Positions 34,796 through 43,322 of a DNA stretch of 64,000 bases are shown piece after piece. Below the pieces are notes generated by a model that was not told the origin of the DNA, searched no databases, and saw only the letters and a program-made list of their open reading frames with translations. Within the stretch, counting starts at the first letter, position 1. Each line of letters starts with the position of its first letter. A program made the position numbers and the translations under genes. This DNA is from Vibrio sp. 14G-20 (GTDB lineage Bacteria > Pseudomonadota > Gammaproteobacteria > Enterobacterales > Vibrionaceae): positions 62,001-126,000 of the forward strand of contig NZ_JAPHPW010000013.1 in NCBI RefSeq assembly GCF_026241515.1, read 5' to 3'.

Positions 34796-35596
34796 TTACT
34801 GCACATGTTTGCGGATGATGGTTGATAGATATTCACACATCATCACGATCACGATAATAATCAATAGAATAGCGGCCGCTGCGCTGTATTCGTAACGGTC
34901 CATAGCGGTGTTTAATGTTGCGCCGATACCACCTGCGCCAACAATGCCAATCACAGCAGACTCACGAAAGTTGATGTCGAGTCGGTACATCGAAAGCCCG
35001 ATAAAGCGTGGCATCACCTGTGCTTGAATTGCGTAATTCACCTGTTGTAACCAGCTTGCGCCCGTTGCACGCATTGCGGTGAGTGGTGCTGGGTCAATGG
35101 CTTCAATCTCATCGGCGAACAGTTTTGCGAGAAAGCCGATGGTCGCGAAGGTGAGCGTGACAAAACCCGCAAACGTACCAAAGCCAAACAGAGCCACACA
35201 CAGAATCGCAACGATGATCTCTTGTAAGCTACGAGCTATCGAAATAAACGCACGGCAGAATAGATAAACGGGAGTAGGGGCAAGGTTTTTGGCTGCGCCT
35301 AATCCGAATGGGATTGAGAGAAAGACACCTGCCACGGTTGACGTGAGTGTCATGGTTAAGCTCTCAATCAAACCTTGTGAGATGTTGTTCCAACGGCCGC
35401 CAAAATCAGGGTTCATGAAAGCCAAAATGAACTGCCAGCCGCGTTCGCTGCCTTCGTAAATTCGAGTCCAGTTTATGTGCACCGACTGGGTTGCAAGGTA
35501 TAAGTATACCGCAACAATGATGATCAAACTCCAACGCAGCCATGGGTTGGAAATCAGTGGCGGCTTGGTCCATTGTTTTGGATATGACTGAATCAT
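34796..35596 (-). CDS. phnE: Phosphonate-type ABC transporter permease (first PhnE)
   Basis: A 266-residue inner-membrane permease. One N-terminal helix (about residues 22-40) is followed by the transport core with [19 protein letters not shown] (coupling loop for the ATPase) and [21 protein letters not shown]. It is homologous to the following permease, so the channel is likely a heterodimer. Its ATG overlaps the phnC stop in an ATGA, giving translational coupling. The order is phnD-phnC-phnE-phnE on the minus strand. Confidence 0.9.
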   Translation of the reverse strand: MIQSYPKQWTKPPLISNPWLRWSLIIIVAVYLYLATQSVHINWTRIYEGSERGWQFILAFMNPDFGGRWNNISQGLIESLTMTLTSTVAGVFLSIPFGLGAAKNLAPTPVYLFCRAFISIARSLQEIIVAILCVALFGFGTFAGFVTLTFATIGFLAKLFADEIEAIDPAPLTAMRATGASWLQQVNYAIQAQVMPRFIGLSMYRLDINFRESAVIGIVGAGGIGATLNTAMDRYEYSAAAAILLIIIVIVMMCEYLSTIIRKHVQ

Positions 35597-36411
35597 ACTG
35601 TTGCCTCTGACAAGCGAGGATTCGTGATGTTCAGGTCATCTTCCTCTTCTTCTACCTGTTGGCTCCAATCTTCTTCACCGTAGATCTGTGTCAATACATC
35701 CTCAGTGAGCAGATTTGGTTTGTCATCAAATACAACACAGCCTGCATTTAGGCCGACAACGCGGTCAACAAACTGTTTTGCTAACTGAACGTCGTGAATA
35801 TTGATGATGGCTGGTAGCTGTTGCTCTGAACAAATCTCGCTGATCAATCGCATGATCTGGCGAGCAGTACGTGGGTCGAGTGCGGCCGTTGGCTCATCAA
35901 TCAACAGTAATTTCGGCTTTTGAGCGAGTGCGCGAGCTATACCCACACGTTGGCGCTGACCGCCCGACAGAGCATCGGCTCTTTTATTGGCGTGTTCTAA
36001 TAATCCAACGCGGTCTAGTAGGCCATAAGCGGCTTGGATATCTGATTCTGGGAAACGGCGCGTAAAGCTTTGCCAGAAATTCACGTACCCTAAACGGCCT
36101 GAAAGTACGTTTTCCATAACCGTCAAACGTTCAATCAGTGCGTACTCTTGGAAGATCATCCCAATCTCACGGCGTGATTGCCTAAGTTGTCTCTTAGAAA
36201 GCGTTTCGAGGTTGGTATTGGAAAAGATAACTTCGCCGCTAGTGGGCTCAGTAAGTCGGTTAATACAACGAATAAGCGTTGATTTACCCGCACCAGATGG
36301 GCCAATTAATCCAACAACTTCGCCAGCATTCACTGATAAGCTGACGTTAGTTAGGGCTTTGTCAGAACTTGAATAGTGCTTGGTAAGCCCTTTAAGGGGA
36401 AGAGTCGACAT
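35593..36411 (-). CDS. phnC: Phosphonate-type ABC transporter ATPase
   Basis: Start placed at ATG 36411 (MSTLPLKG) with TAGGAA upstream, giving 272 residues; the open frame extends to 36468 without a better start. All ABC ATPase motifs are present: Walker [11 protein letters not shown]-loop [12 protein letters not shown], signature [15 protein letters not shown], Walker [14 protein letters not shown] and the H-loop NIHD. The PhnC subfamily feature of long-range [16 protein letters not shown] is kept. A C-terminal acidic tail (EEEEDD) follows the core. It energises the two PhnE permeases. Confidence 0.92.
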   Translation of the reverse strand: MSTLPLKGLTKHYSSSDKALTNVSLSVNAGEVVGLIGPSGAGKSTLIRCINRLTEPTSGEVIFSNTNLETLSKRQLRQSRREIGMIFQEYALIERLTVMENVLSGRLGYVNFWQSFTRRFPESDIQAAYGLLDRVGLLEHANKRADALSGGQRQRVGIARALAQKPKLLLIDEPTAALDPRTARQIMRLISEICSEQQLPAIINIHDVQLAKQFVDRVVGLNAGCVVFDDKPNLLTEDVLTQIYGEEDWSQQVEEEEDDLNITNPRLSEATV

Positions 36412-36487
36412 AAAATTCCTATAAGGACGGTGTACTAAGAGTTCGCCAGAGGCAGACGTGGAGAGCAAACCGGAAAGAGTGGTGAAT

Positions 36488-36513
36488 AACTGCAGGTAAG
36501 TATTCCTGCAGTT
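36488..36513 (-). other. Intercistronic hairpin between phnD and phnC
   Basis: A 9-bp perfect stem AACTGCAGG / CCTGCAGTT with an 8-nt loop and no T run. This position, after a binding-protein gene and before its transporter genes, often stabilises the upstream message and lowers read-through. Confidence 0.6.
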
Positions 36514-36554
36514 AGTTTAATCAGTGTATGATTGGCTTTTTAGTTCGTTTGAAC

Positions 36555-37512
36555 TTAGCTACACGTGTAAGACACTTTGTTTGCTGTATCGATAGTACGA
36601 ATTACTTCCCAGTGCTCTTGGTAAGTGATTGGAACAAATTTCGCTTCGCCGTTACGCTCGAATTCATCTTGAAGCTTTGTGCCTTCCCAGTCGAAAGTGA
36701 AGAAGGCTTTTTGAATCTTCTCTTGCAGCTCTGGCGTCAGGTTGTGTACAGTACCGTAAGCTGTTGTTGGGAAGGTTTGAGACTTGTAGATGCTCTTGAT
36801 TTGACCTTCTTTCACAACTTCGCGTGAAAGCATACGGTTCAATACTGAGTTAGCAACGGCCGCCGCATCGTAATCCTTATGTGCTACACCTAAGATAGAG
36901 TTGTCGTGCGCGCCAGAGAACGCAGGTTTAAAATCACGATCCGGTTGAAGTTGGTATTCAGCATCTAAAATTGCAGAAGGAGCTTTGAATCCAGAGTTAG
37001 AAGTTTGCGCTGTGAAAGCGAGATTTTTACCTTTCAGATCTTCTACTTTTTCAATGCCAGAACCAGGATGAGTGATGATTTCCATTTCGTAACCGAAAGA
37101 ACCATCTTCAGCCGCCATCATTGTGAATGGGGCAAAGCCTGCACAGTTAACCGCTAGTGGTGTCGAACCTGTGTTGAAACCTGCAATATGTAGACGACCT
37201 GAACGCATTGCTTCAATTTGAGCAGCGTTATTTTGAACAGGAAAGAAACGAACCGTCTTTTCTGTGGTTTTTTCAAGGTGGCTCAAAAACTCGCTCCACA
37301 CATCAGCGTATACTGCAGGATCTTCAACTGGCGTATAAGCGAAAATTAGCGTGTTTGGGTCAACCCATTGTGATTCATCTTGAGGAACATCGGCGACCAA
37401 GTTACCAGAGCGATCTTCGTATCGTGTATCCATTGCTAATGCAGAACCAGAATAAATCAGCGCAGCAGTAATAGCGCTCTTAAGCGTGAGATTTGTTTTT
37501 TTTCGGTTTCAT
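36555..37512 (-). CDS. phnD: Phosphonate-type ABC transporter binding protein PhnD, frameshifted in the signal peptide
   Basis: The mature protein is intact from 37433 down (292 codons from an internal ATG): NTLIFAYTPVEDPAVY, GFNTGSTPLAVN, LAFTAQTSNSGFKAPS and AYGTVHNL fit the PhnD periplasmic binding family. The normal start is upstream. ATG 37512-37510 has an AGGA ribosome site and opens MKPKK, but a run of eight A (37503-37496 on the minus strand) throws it out of frame. With seven A the frame would continue as TNLTLKSAITAALIYSGSALA directly into the mature protein, a perfect Sec signal. As written, the ATG frame stops after ten codons. This is a real indel, a slippery tract, or a base-call error. 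Confidence 0.8.
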
Positions 37513-37778
37513 TATTTCAGTCCTATTGAGTTATCTGTTGGGAAGGGAGTATAGGAATCGACGATGACAGAACCGCTGCTTTTTGATGACGGATTTATAA
37601 ATGATGTAACATAATATTTCTGGTTGGATGGGAGTGGATGTTTTCTAAGTGGTTGATTAATTTGTTAAATTAACAGGCTGTTCTTCGCTTTTATTTTACT
37701 CAATTGGCTGTAGGTTGAAATACTGTTATAGTCATCATTAAATAATACATAAACATAACATATAAAATAAGTGAACTT

Positions 37779-38495
37779 ATGGTTAGCACTTTTAATTCAA
37801 TTTCGGGCTCGAAGCGTAGCCTACACGTGCAAGTCGCACGTGAAATCGCTCGTGGAATCTTGTCTGGTGAACTGCCACAAGGTTCTATTATTCCTGGTGA
37901 AATGGCGTTGTGTGAACAGTTTGGTATCAGCCGAACGGCACTACGTGAAGCAGTTAAACTACTGACTTCTAAAGGTCTGTTAGAGTCCCGCCCGAAAATC
38001 GGTACTCGTGTAGTAGACCGCGCATACTGGAACTTTCTTGATCCTCAACTGATTGAATGGATGGATGGTCTAACCGACATAGATCAATTCTGTTCTCAGT
38101 TTTTAGGCCTTCGCCGTGCGATTGAACCTGAAGCGTGTGCATTAGCTGCAAAATTTGCGACTGCTGAGCAACGTATCGAGCTTTCAGAGATCTTCCAGAA
38201 GATGGTTGAAGTGGACGATGCAGAAGTGTTTGACCAAGAACGTTGGACAGACATCGATACTCGTTTCCACAGCTTGATCTTTAATGCGACAGGTAACGAT
38301 TTCTACCTGCCATTTGGCAATATTCTGACTACCATGTTTGTTAACTTTATTGTGCACTCTTCTGAAGAGGGCAGTACATGTATCAATGAACACCGAAGGA
38401 TTTATGAAGCGATTATGGCAGGTGACAGTGAAAAAGCACGTACAATGTCGGCTGCTCATTTGCAAGACGCCAACCACCGTCTGGTGACTGCGTAA
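37779..38495 (+). CDS. FadR-type GntR transcriptional regulator (FCD domain), candidate alginate regulator
   Basis: 238 residues. Residues 10-78 form the GntR winged helix with recognition segment SRTALREAVKLL and wing SRPKIGTRV. Residues 95-225 form an all-helical FCD ligand domain with metal or ligand residues in DTRFHSLIFNATGN and later histidines in EHRRIYEAI and AAHLQD. DNA binding is by a dimer, and the ligand is probably a sugar acid such as DEH or KDG, by analogy with regulators of uronate and gluconate pathways. It is divergent from phnD and convergent with the tct operon. A paralogue lies at 62946-63668. Both have nearly the same recognition helix, and the palindrome TTGTAnTACAA of this region has the GT-n3-AC core that this family binds. 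Confidence 0.88.
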   Translation: MVSTFNSISGSKRSLHVQVAREIARGILSGELPQGSIIPGEMALCEQFGISRTALREAVKLLTSKGLLESRPKIGTRVVDRAYWNFLDPQLIEWMDGLTDIDQFCSQFLGLRRAIEPEACALAAKFATAEQRIELSEIFQKMVEVDDAEVFDQERWTDIDTRFHSLIFNATGNDFYLPFGNILTTMFVNFIVHSSEEGSTCINEHRRIYEAIMAGDSEKARTMSAAHLQDANHRLVTA

Positions 38496-38571
38496 TAGGA
38501 ATGAATAGAGCGTGTATGAGTAATTTCATATTGAGATGAACAGTATCACGCTCGGATAAACGACTTAAAAG

Positions 38572-38596
38572 GGTATGCCAAGTGCATGCCTTTTTT
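38572..38596 (+). terminator. Terminator of the first GntR gene
   Basis: A 7-bp stem GGTATGC / GCATGCC (one T-G pair), 5-nt loop, then TTTTTT. Confidence 0.8.
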
Positions 38597-38637
38597 ATTG
38601 TCTGTTTTTACAGAAATTGATTGTTTATTGTGTACTA

Positions 38638-38666
38638 AAAAGCCAGAGACATAGGTCTCTGGCTTT
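38638..38666 (-). terminator. Terminator of the tct operon
   Basis: A 12-bp perfect stem AAAGCCAGAGAC with its complement, 4-nt loop, with TTTTAG after it on the minus strand. Confidence 0.85.
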
Positions 38667-38678
38667 GGTGTTTTCATG

Positions 38679-38702
38679 TTATTGGTTATTGGTTATTGGT
38701 TA
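38679..38702. repeat. 7-bp tandem repeat TTATTGG
   Basis: Three exact copies of TTATTGG (38679-38699) and a partial fourth lie between the tct terminator and the tctA stop. Confidence 0.85.
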
Positions 38703-38757
38703 TAAGTCACAAGCTAAATGCGATGTCTTAACCGCTACCCATTGAACAAACAGTCAA

Positions 38758-40257
38758 CTATGGATATTGCTCAGTTTCCTTTTGTTTCTGCTTTTTCTTC
38801 ATTTTCAACGTTGAATAAACAGAGAATACAGCTAACAAGATAAACGCGAGTGCAATAGGGCGCTCATAAAGGAAAGACCAACTGCCATCGTACATCAACA
38901 GTGATTTCCTCAGGTTTGTTTCTGCCATTGGCCCTAAGATGATCGCAAGCAGAATTGGCGAAGACGGAATATCCAGTTTAGTTAAGATAAAGCCAAGTAG
39001 ACCGAAACCGATTGCAATACCCACATCAAACATCGAGTTGTTAATCGCGTAAGCACCAACAATTGAAAGGAAGACAATGATTGGAATCATGATGATCTTC
39101 GGTACTTCAATGATGCGGCAGAAGAAGCGAATACCCAGTAAACCAATCACTAACATCACAAGGTTAGCAACCAACATCGAACTGAATACGCCATAAACCA
39201 CTTCCGGGTTTTGGGCAAACAGCAGAGGCCCTGGTGTTAAACCTTGAACAATGAGTGCGCCTAGAAGAACCGCTGCCACGGCATCCCCAGGAACTCCCAG
39301 TGTTAATAACGGAACTAGTGAGCCACCCGTTACACCGTTGTTTCCTGATTCGGCTGCTGCTAGACCTCGAACTGATCCTTTACCAAATTCTTCTGGGTTT
39401 TTCGATGAACGTTTTGCTTCGTTGTAACAAACGAATGCCGAAATATCAGCACCAGCACCCGGAACAGAACCGATGGTGGTTCCCATCAAACCACTTTTTA
39501 CAGCCGTTGGTAGCATTTCTTTGAGGTCACTTTTACTTAATAGTTTGTGGTCAAATTTCGGTGCAACGACTTTTTTCTCAGAGAACAGTTTCTCTAGTTG
39601 GTTTAATGCCTCAGACAGAGCGAATAAACCAATCAAGACAGGGATGACATTGATTCCGCTGTAAAGATCCATGATGTCAAAAGTAAATCTTGGCACACTG
39701 CTGATTGGGTCGAGTCCTACAGTTGAAACCAATAATCCAATGGTTCCTGCAAGTAATCCTTTAAAAATGTTGTTTGAAGAAACACTCGCAATAATCGTTA
39801 AACCAAACAGAGCGAGTGCAAAATATTCTGGCGCATTAAAACGCAGTGCAAAGGTCGCTAATTTAGGCGCAATCGCGATGAGGACGATAGTACTTAATAG
39901 CCCGCCAATAAATGATGCAACAGCAGAAATACTTAATGCTCTTGCTGCTTGTCCTCTAACAGCCATCGTGTGACCGTCGAGTACACTTGCTGCAGAAGCT
40001 GGTGTCCCCGGGGTTTTAAGCAAAATTGCGGCAATTGAGCCACCGTAAATCCCACCAATGTATACACCAATTAACATCACAAGAGCTGAAGTCGGTTCCA
40101 TACCAAAGGTAAATGGAAGGAGAATCGCCACGCCCATTGTCGCTGTAAGGCCGGGTAGTGCGCCTAAAATAACGCCTCCCAGTACGCCAAAAACAAGGAC
40201 AGGAAGCACTGCAAAGCTAACTGCAGTTGCGAGGCCATCGATTAGATATTCAAACAT
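38758..40257 (-). CDS. tctA: Tripartite tricarboxylate transporter, large permease TctA
   Basis: ATG 40257 is chosen because AGGAGG lies just before it and overlaps the tctB stop (TAGGAGG), giving 499 residues. The protein has the glycine-rich TctA core: GVLGGVILGALPGLTATMGVA near the start, YGGSIAAILLKTPGTPASAA, later GTTIGSVPGAGADISAF and TLGVPGDAVAAVLLGAL, with about eleven to twelve membrane segments. It forms the ion-coupled channel with TctB, fed by TctC. Substrates of such systems are usually carboxylates, which would suit a uronate or lyase by-product here, but the sequence does not say which. Confidence 0.93.
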   Translation of the reverse strand: MFEYLIDGLATAVSFAVLPVLVFGVLGGVILGALPGLTATMGVAILLPFTFGMEPTSALVMLIGVYIGGIYGGSIAAILLKTPGTPASAASVLDGHTMAVRGQAARALSISAVASFIGGLLSTIVLIAIAPKLATFALRFNAPEYFALALFGLTIIASVSSNNIFKGLLAGTIGLLVSTVGLDPISSVPRFTFDIMDLYSGINVIPVLIGLFALSEALNQLEKLFSEKKVVAPKFDHKLLSKSDLKEMLPTAVKSGLMGTTIGSVPGAGADISAFVCYNEAKRSSKNPEEFGKGSVRGLAAAESGNNGVTGGSLVPLLTLGVPGDAVAAVLLGALIVQGLTPGPLLFAQNPEVVYGVFSSMLVANLVMLVIGLLGIRFFCRIIEVPKIIMIPIIVFLSIVGAYAINNSMFDVGIAIGFGLLGFILTKLDIPSSPILLAIILGPMAETNLRKSLLMYDGSWSFLYERPIALAFILLAVFSVYSTLKMKKKQKQKETEQYP

Positions 40258-40265
40258 ATTACCTC

Positions 40266-40727
40266 CTATGACCACGTTGCTTCAGGAAGGGCGATGTAGA
40301 ACACCTCGCCAAACAGATAGTAAACCGCGAAAACAAAGACAACGGCGACAACGTAATAGATTGGCTTCTTCACTTTGAAGTAAACGAGGTAAAACATAAA
40401 TGCCATCAAACTCGCGTAAAGGTAGCCAACCACACTGATGAGTAATGCGTAGCCAATAAGAAAAGCAACGCCGAAAATCGACATCTTGCTTATCATCGCT
40501 TCTTGTTGTTCAGAGGAACCTTTTAATTTGTGTTGAATGATGAGAACTATACAGATAGCAATTTGGGCAATCACAATCATCATCGGGAAGAATTTTGCAT
40601 CGACACTTGCATCTTGGTACATCGGACGATCAAATTGAGTGATCAGCGCGAGAGCGATTGCGCTAAGGATAATGATGATAGAAGGGAAAACGACGTTTCG
40701 GTTTAAGTTAGAGTGAGCGTTAGACAT
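40266..40727 (-). CDS. tctB: Tripartite tricarboxylate transporter, small membrane subunit TctB
   Basis: Start at ATG 40727 (MSNAHSNLNRN) with AGGGG upstream gives 153 residues; a longer open frame to 40784 has no ribosome site. Four hydrophobic segments (about residues 11-29, 48-63, 83-105 and 120-145) are typical of TctB, the poorly conserved partner of TctA. The stop codon is fused to the ribosome site of tctA, so the two are translated together. It is the third of four genes transcribed leftward. Confidence 0.88.
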   Translation of the reverse strand: MSNAHSNLNRNVVFPSIIIILSAIALALITQFDRPMYQDASVDAKFFPMMIVIAQIAICIVLIIQHKLKGSSEQQEAMISKMSIFGVAFLIGYALLISVVGYLYASLMAFMFYLVYFKVKKPIYYVVAVVFVFAVYYLFGEVFYIALPEATWS

Positions 40728-40815
40728 GGAGTTTACCCCTAAAAAGTAAAGCAAGGGAAAGGTACAAACTAATAGCAGAGGCACAACTGATAAAAGCTGT
40801 GCCTCTGAACAAAGG

Positions 40816-41742
40816 TTATTGAATTAATTGAGTCAGTGATTTTGTATCTTCTGCGACAAATTCAGTGAAGGCTTTGTCATCAAGGTTGTGAATCGTCATA
40901 GCACCTTTCTCCATGAAAGATTTGAACTCTTCACTTGCCATTGCTTGATCAAATGCAGCTCCTAGTTTCTCGATTACTGCATCAGGTGTATCTTTTGGAG
41001 CACCAATACCGCGCCATGTACCTGTTACTACATCAATGCCTTGCTCTTTCAAAGTAGGAACATCTGGAATGTATTGAATACGTTCTTCAGACATGACACC
41101 TAATGCTTTTAGTTGGCCTGAACGAAGTTGAGCGATAGCTTCACCAGGAGTAACCATAGTAACGTCTGTATGATGGCCTAATACAGCAGGAATTGCTTCT
41201 GATGCACCGTTGTAAGGGATAGCGTTTAGTTTGATGCCTTGATCTTTTTCAAGAGACATTAGGTAGAAGTTTGGCGCAGCGGTTGAAGCGAATTTTACGC
41301 TGCCTGGTTTTTCTTTGGCTTCCTTAATCAGGTCGTTAATCGTGTTGTATGGGCTATCGGCTGCAACCAATACGACCGCAGGATCTAAGTTAACTAAACG
41401 AATGAGTCTAAAGTCATCAGCGGTATGACGCATTAAACCCATTTGAGGAAGTGAAGCAATTTCACGTGTTACCACTGTCAACGTGTAACCATCAGCACGC
41501 TGCTGAGCACCAAAGCTCATACCAACGGCGCCAGCACCACCCGTACGGTTCATGATTGAAATGTTTTGTCCTAAAATGTCTTTCGCACTATTTGCAAGGG
41601 TACGGCCAACAGCATCGGTACCGCCGCCCGCGCCAAATGGGACAACTAAGCGAATATTCTTGCTCGGGTAGTCAGCTGCAATTGACGTTGCAGAAACAAG
41701 TATGCCGGCTGCCAGCATGATGGATTTCAATAATTTACTCAT
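40816..41742 (-). CDS. tctC: Tripartite tricarboxylate transporter, periplasmic binding protein TctC
   Basis: 308 residues with a Sec signal ending at SIAA (about residue 22). The mature domain is of the TctC/Bug family: YPSKNIRLVVPFGAGGGTDAVGR contains the conserved ligand-carboxylate loop, followed by NRTGGAGAVG, PYNGASEAIPAVLGHHTDV and GTWRGIGAPKDTP. Such proteins bind carboxylates and deliver them to TctAB. AAGGAA precedes the start. It is followed after about 90 bp by tctB and preceded by a small gene of unknown function. Confidence 0.92.
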   Translation of the reverse strand: MSKLLKSIMLAAGILVSATSIAADYPSKNIRLVVPFGAGGGTDAVGRTLANSAKDILGQNISIMNRTGGAGAVGMSFGAQQRADGYTLTVVTREIASLPQMGLMRHTADDFRLIRLVNLDPAVVLVAADSPYNTINDLIKEAKEKPGSVKFASTAAPNFYLMSLEKDQGIKLNAIPYNGASEAIPAVLGHHTDVTMVTPGEAIAQLRSGQLKALGVMSEERIQYIPDVPTLKEQGIDVVTGTWRGIGAPKDTPDAVIEKLGAAFDQAMASEEFKSFMEKGAMTIHNLDDKAFTEFVAEDTKSLTQLIQ

Positions 41743-41767
41743 AGTAAGTTCCTTCTGTTTCTAATTA

Positions 41768-42238
41768 TTAGCGATATGTTTTTGTAGGGTTTTCTGCTTT
41801 TTCTGTTTGGTACTCGTGCATTGTTAGCTGTTCAATAGCTACTGCTATCCAGCCACTGATCAGCATGTCATACCATTGTTGTACGCCACTGCAGGCAACA
41901 ACCACGTTTCCGTAGACAAACGAACCATAAAACAGTAAGTCTTCGTCACGTAGTGAAGATGGGTGTTGGGAATGCAGTGTTAGATTGCTTGTCGATTCTC
42001 GCCACGCTTGTTGTGCTTTCTTACGGGCAAGGTGATCAAATTTGATTGTCCAGTTATCAGGATCTCCTAACGATTCTTCATATAGAATGGCGTCTTCAAA
42101 AGAGGATTCCCAAGGCTTAAGGTGTGGATTCATGACGACAATATGCAGTTCTTTTCGATTTGTTCTTTCAAACAGCTTGTCGATAGCGGGTTTTACGATG
42201 TCGATCGCGTCTTGAGTGATATCTTTCATTGAGCGCAT
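41768..42238 (-). CDS. Conserved-looking protein of unknown function, first gene of the tct operon
   Basis: Start at ATG 42238 is supported by AAGGA eight bases upstream; it gives 156 residues and leaves the operator at 42277 outside the gene. I do not recognise the family. There is no signal peptide or membrane helix. Visible features are an N-terminal amphipathic helix region (TQDAIDIVKPAIDKLFERT), a strand HIVVMNPHL, a polar middle and a C-terminal segment GNVVVACSGVQQWYDMLISGW that looks like a small hydrophobic strand-helix core, perhaps ligand binding. It is cotranscribed with tctC (25-bp gap) and may be an accessory, sensor or enzyme for the transported substrate. Function not assigned. 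Confidence 0.7.
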   Translation of the reverse strand: MRSMKDITQDAIDIVKPAIDKLFERTNRKELHIVVMNPHLKPWESSFEDAILYEESLGDPDNWTIKFDHLARKKAQQAWRESTSNLTLHSQHPSSLRDEDLLFYGSFVYGNVVVACSGVQQWYDMLISGWIAVAIEQLTMHEYQTEKAENPTKTYR

Positions 42239-42276
42239 GCCGCATGTCCTTACGTTTAGTAGATGAATATAGAATA

Positions 42277-42287
42277 TTGTATGACAA
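42277..42287. promoter_or_regulatory. Candidate GntR/FCD operator of the tct operon, TTGTATGACAA
   Basis: One mismatch from TTGTAnTACAA, 39 bp upstream of the first gene of the tct operon, flanked by A/T as at the other sites. Confidence 0.58.
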
Positions 42288-42462
42288 TAATTCTTCAATT
42301 AACGATGACTTGGAAGCGGGGAGCGGTCACAAGTGAAAGTCTTCTAACAAGACTTCGATCTTGTTTTAACCATATTATGTCGGAAATAGTGTGATTCTGG
42401 TCTTTTTATGAACTGGGTATGAATAGATACAGATCCGGTTCCAGTTTTATTTTAGCTTGATA

Positions 42463-42552
42463 ATGGAGCGCCCTAAAAAATACGGGATAAATGCGCACAT
42501 GTCCGCGGCTCTCCTACAAGACGCTAACTACCGTCTAGCAACTGTAAGCTAA
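42463..42552 (+). pseudogene. Decayed 3' end of a GntR/FCD regulator gene
   Basis: Frame 42493-42552 reads A-H-MSAALLQDANYRLATVS-stop, matching the last residues of the GntR protein at 37779-38495 (MSAAHLQDANHRLVTA). The DNA match includes AAGACGC(T)AAC(T)ACCGTCT. About 80 bp further, GGTATGCCAAGT (42631-42642) plus a T run matches the sequence of that gene's terminator (38573-38584), though here the stem has decayed. The rest of the gene is missing. The upstream ATG at 42463 opens only 29 codons and is unlikely to be expressed. Confidence 0.75.
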
Positions 42553-43252
42553 ACGAGGTTTTGAACTTTCATGTGAACCAAGTAAACGTCCCGATGAACT
42601 GTTTATAGGTTCATCAAAACCAGTCAAAAAGGTATGCCAAGTACGTGATTTTTTTGTTTTGGGAAGCGTGTTGCACCATGTGTAGCACTGTTTTGGTTCA
42701 TTCCCGATTAACTCTTTCTTAAGTCAATTCTTCCTTGTATACGTCTAGCGGTAGTGCTTTAGCATCGCAATTAAAAGAATATTGCGCCCGAGATACGTGT
42801 CTTAGACACTCGAACCCCCTAAAAAATAATTATGCATCATTTATGATTTTTCATTTTTTGTATTTTGAATCCACCATCATCTCAACAAGATATGACGCTT
42901 CTATATTGATTAATTTACGTAGAATTCTAATGAAATTAGCTACTCTCAATTGATAGAAAATACTGGTTTATTGTGTGATAAATGAGGGGAATTCAGTTCT
43001 GATTTGGCTTTTATTATTTTTGAGAATTTTATATTTATATGTGTTTGGTTGTACTTGTTAATAAGTGTGCAAAGTCTCACTTTCTCATAAGTAATTGATT
43101 TTTATAGGGTAGGTGTTCTTGTGGTTTGGTTTCTCATGTTTTTACCTCAAACCCCAGTAATTTCCTTAATGGATTAGCCATATTCCATCCTATGTCATAT
43201 ATATAATTAACTTAATCAATCAAAATAAGATCGCCATCACTTATTTGGATTA
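42553..43252. other. Non-coding region upstream of the second symporter
   Basis: Apart from the remnant terminator (42631-42656) and small hairpins near 42759-42775 and 42793-42806, nothing is recognised. Open frames here lack ribosome sites and have no coherent protein character. The last 300 bp are A/T-rich, as expected of a control region. Confidence 0.5.
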
Positions 43253-43263
43253 TTGTACTACAA
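43253..43263. promoter_or_regulatory. Candidate GntR/FCD operator, TTGTACTACAA
   Basis: Exact copy of the 25073 site, 60 bp upstream of the second symporter start, at almost the same distance as for the first symporter. Confidence 0.66.
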
Positions 43264-43322
43264 ATAAGGTTTGAGATTTCCTATAGTCCTCGTAACAAAT
43301 TACAACGGACAAAGGATACACG

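Noticed and set aside
36555..37433. Internal ATG 37433 as the true start of phnD
   Set aside because: A perfect signal peptide is encoded just upstream in the same frame, and the only good ribosome site is at ATG 37512, one base out of frame.
42239..42298. N-terminal extension of the first tct-operon gene to 42298
   Set aside because: It would place the conserved operator at 42277 inside the coding region and lacks a ribosome site, whereas ATG 42238 has AAGGA.
42781..42823. Possible tRNA fragment near CACTCGAACC
   Set aside because: No cloverleaf can be built around it; only a small GTGTC/GACAC hairpin is present.
42735..42953. 72-codon plus-strand open frame
   Set aside because: No ribosome site, A/T-driven composition, and it lies in the promoter side of the second symporter.
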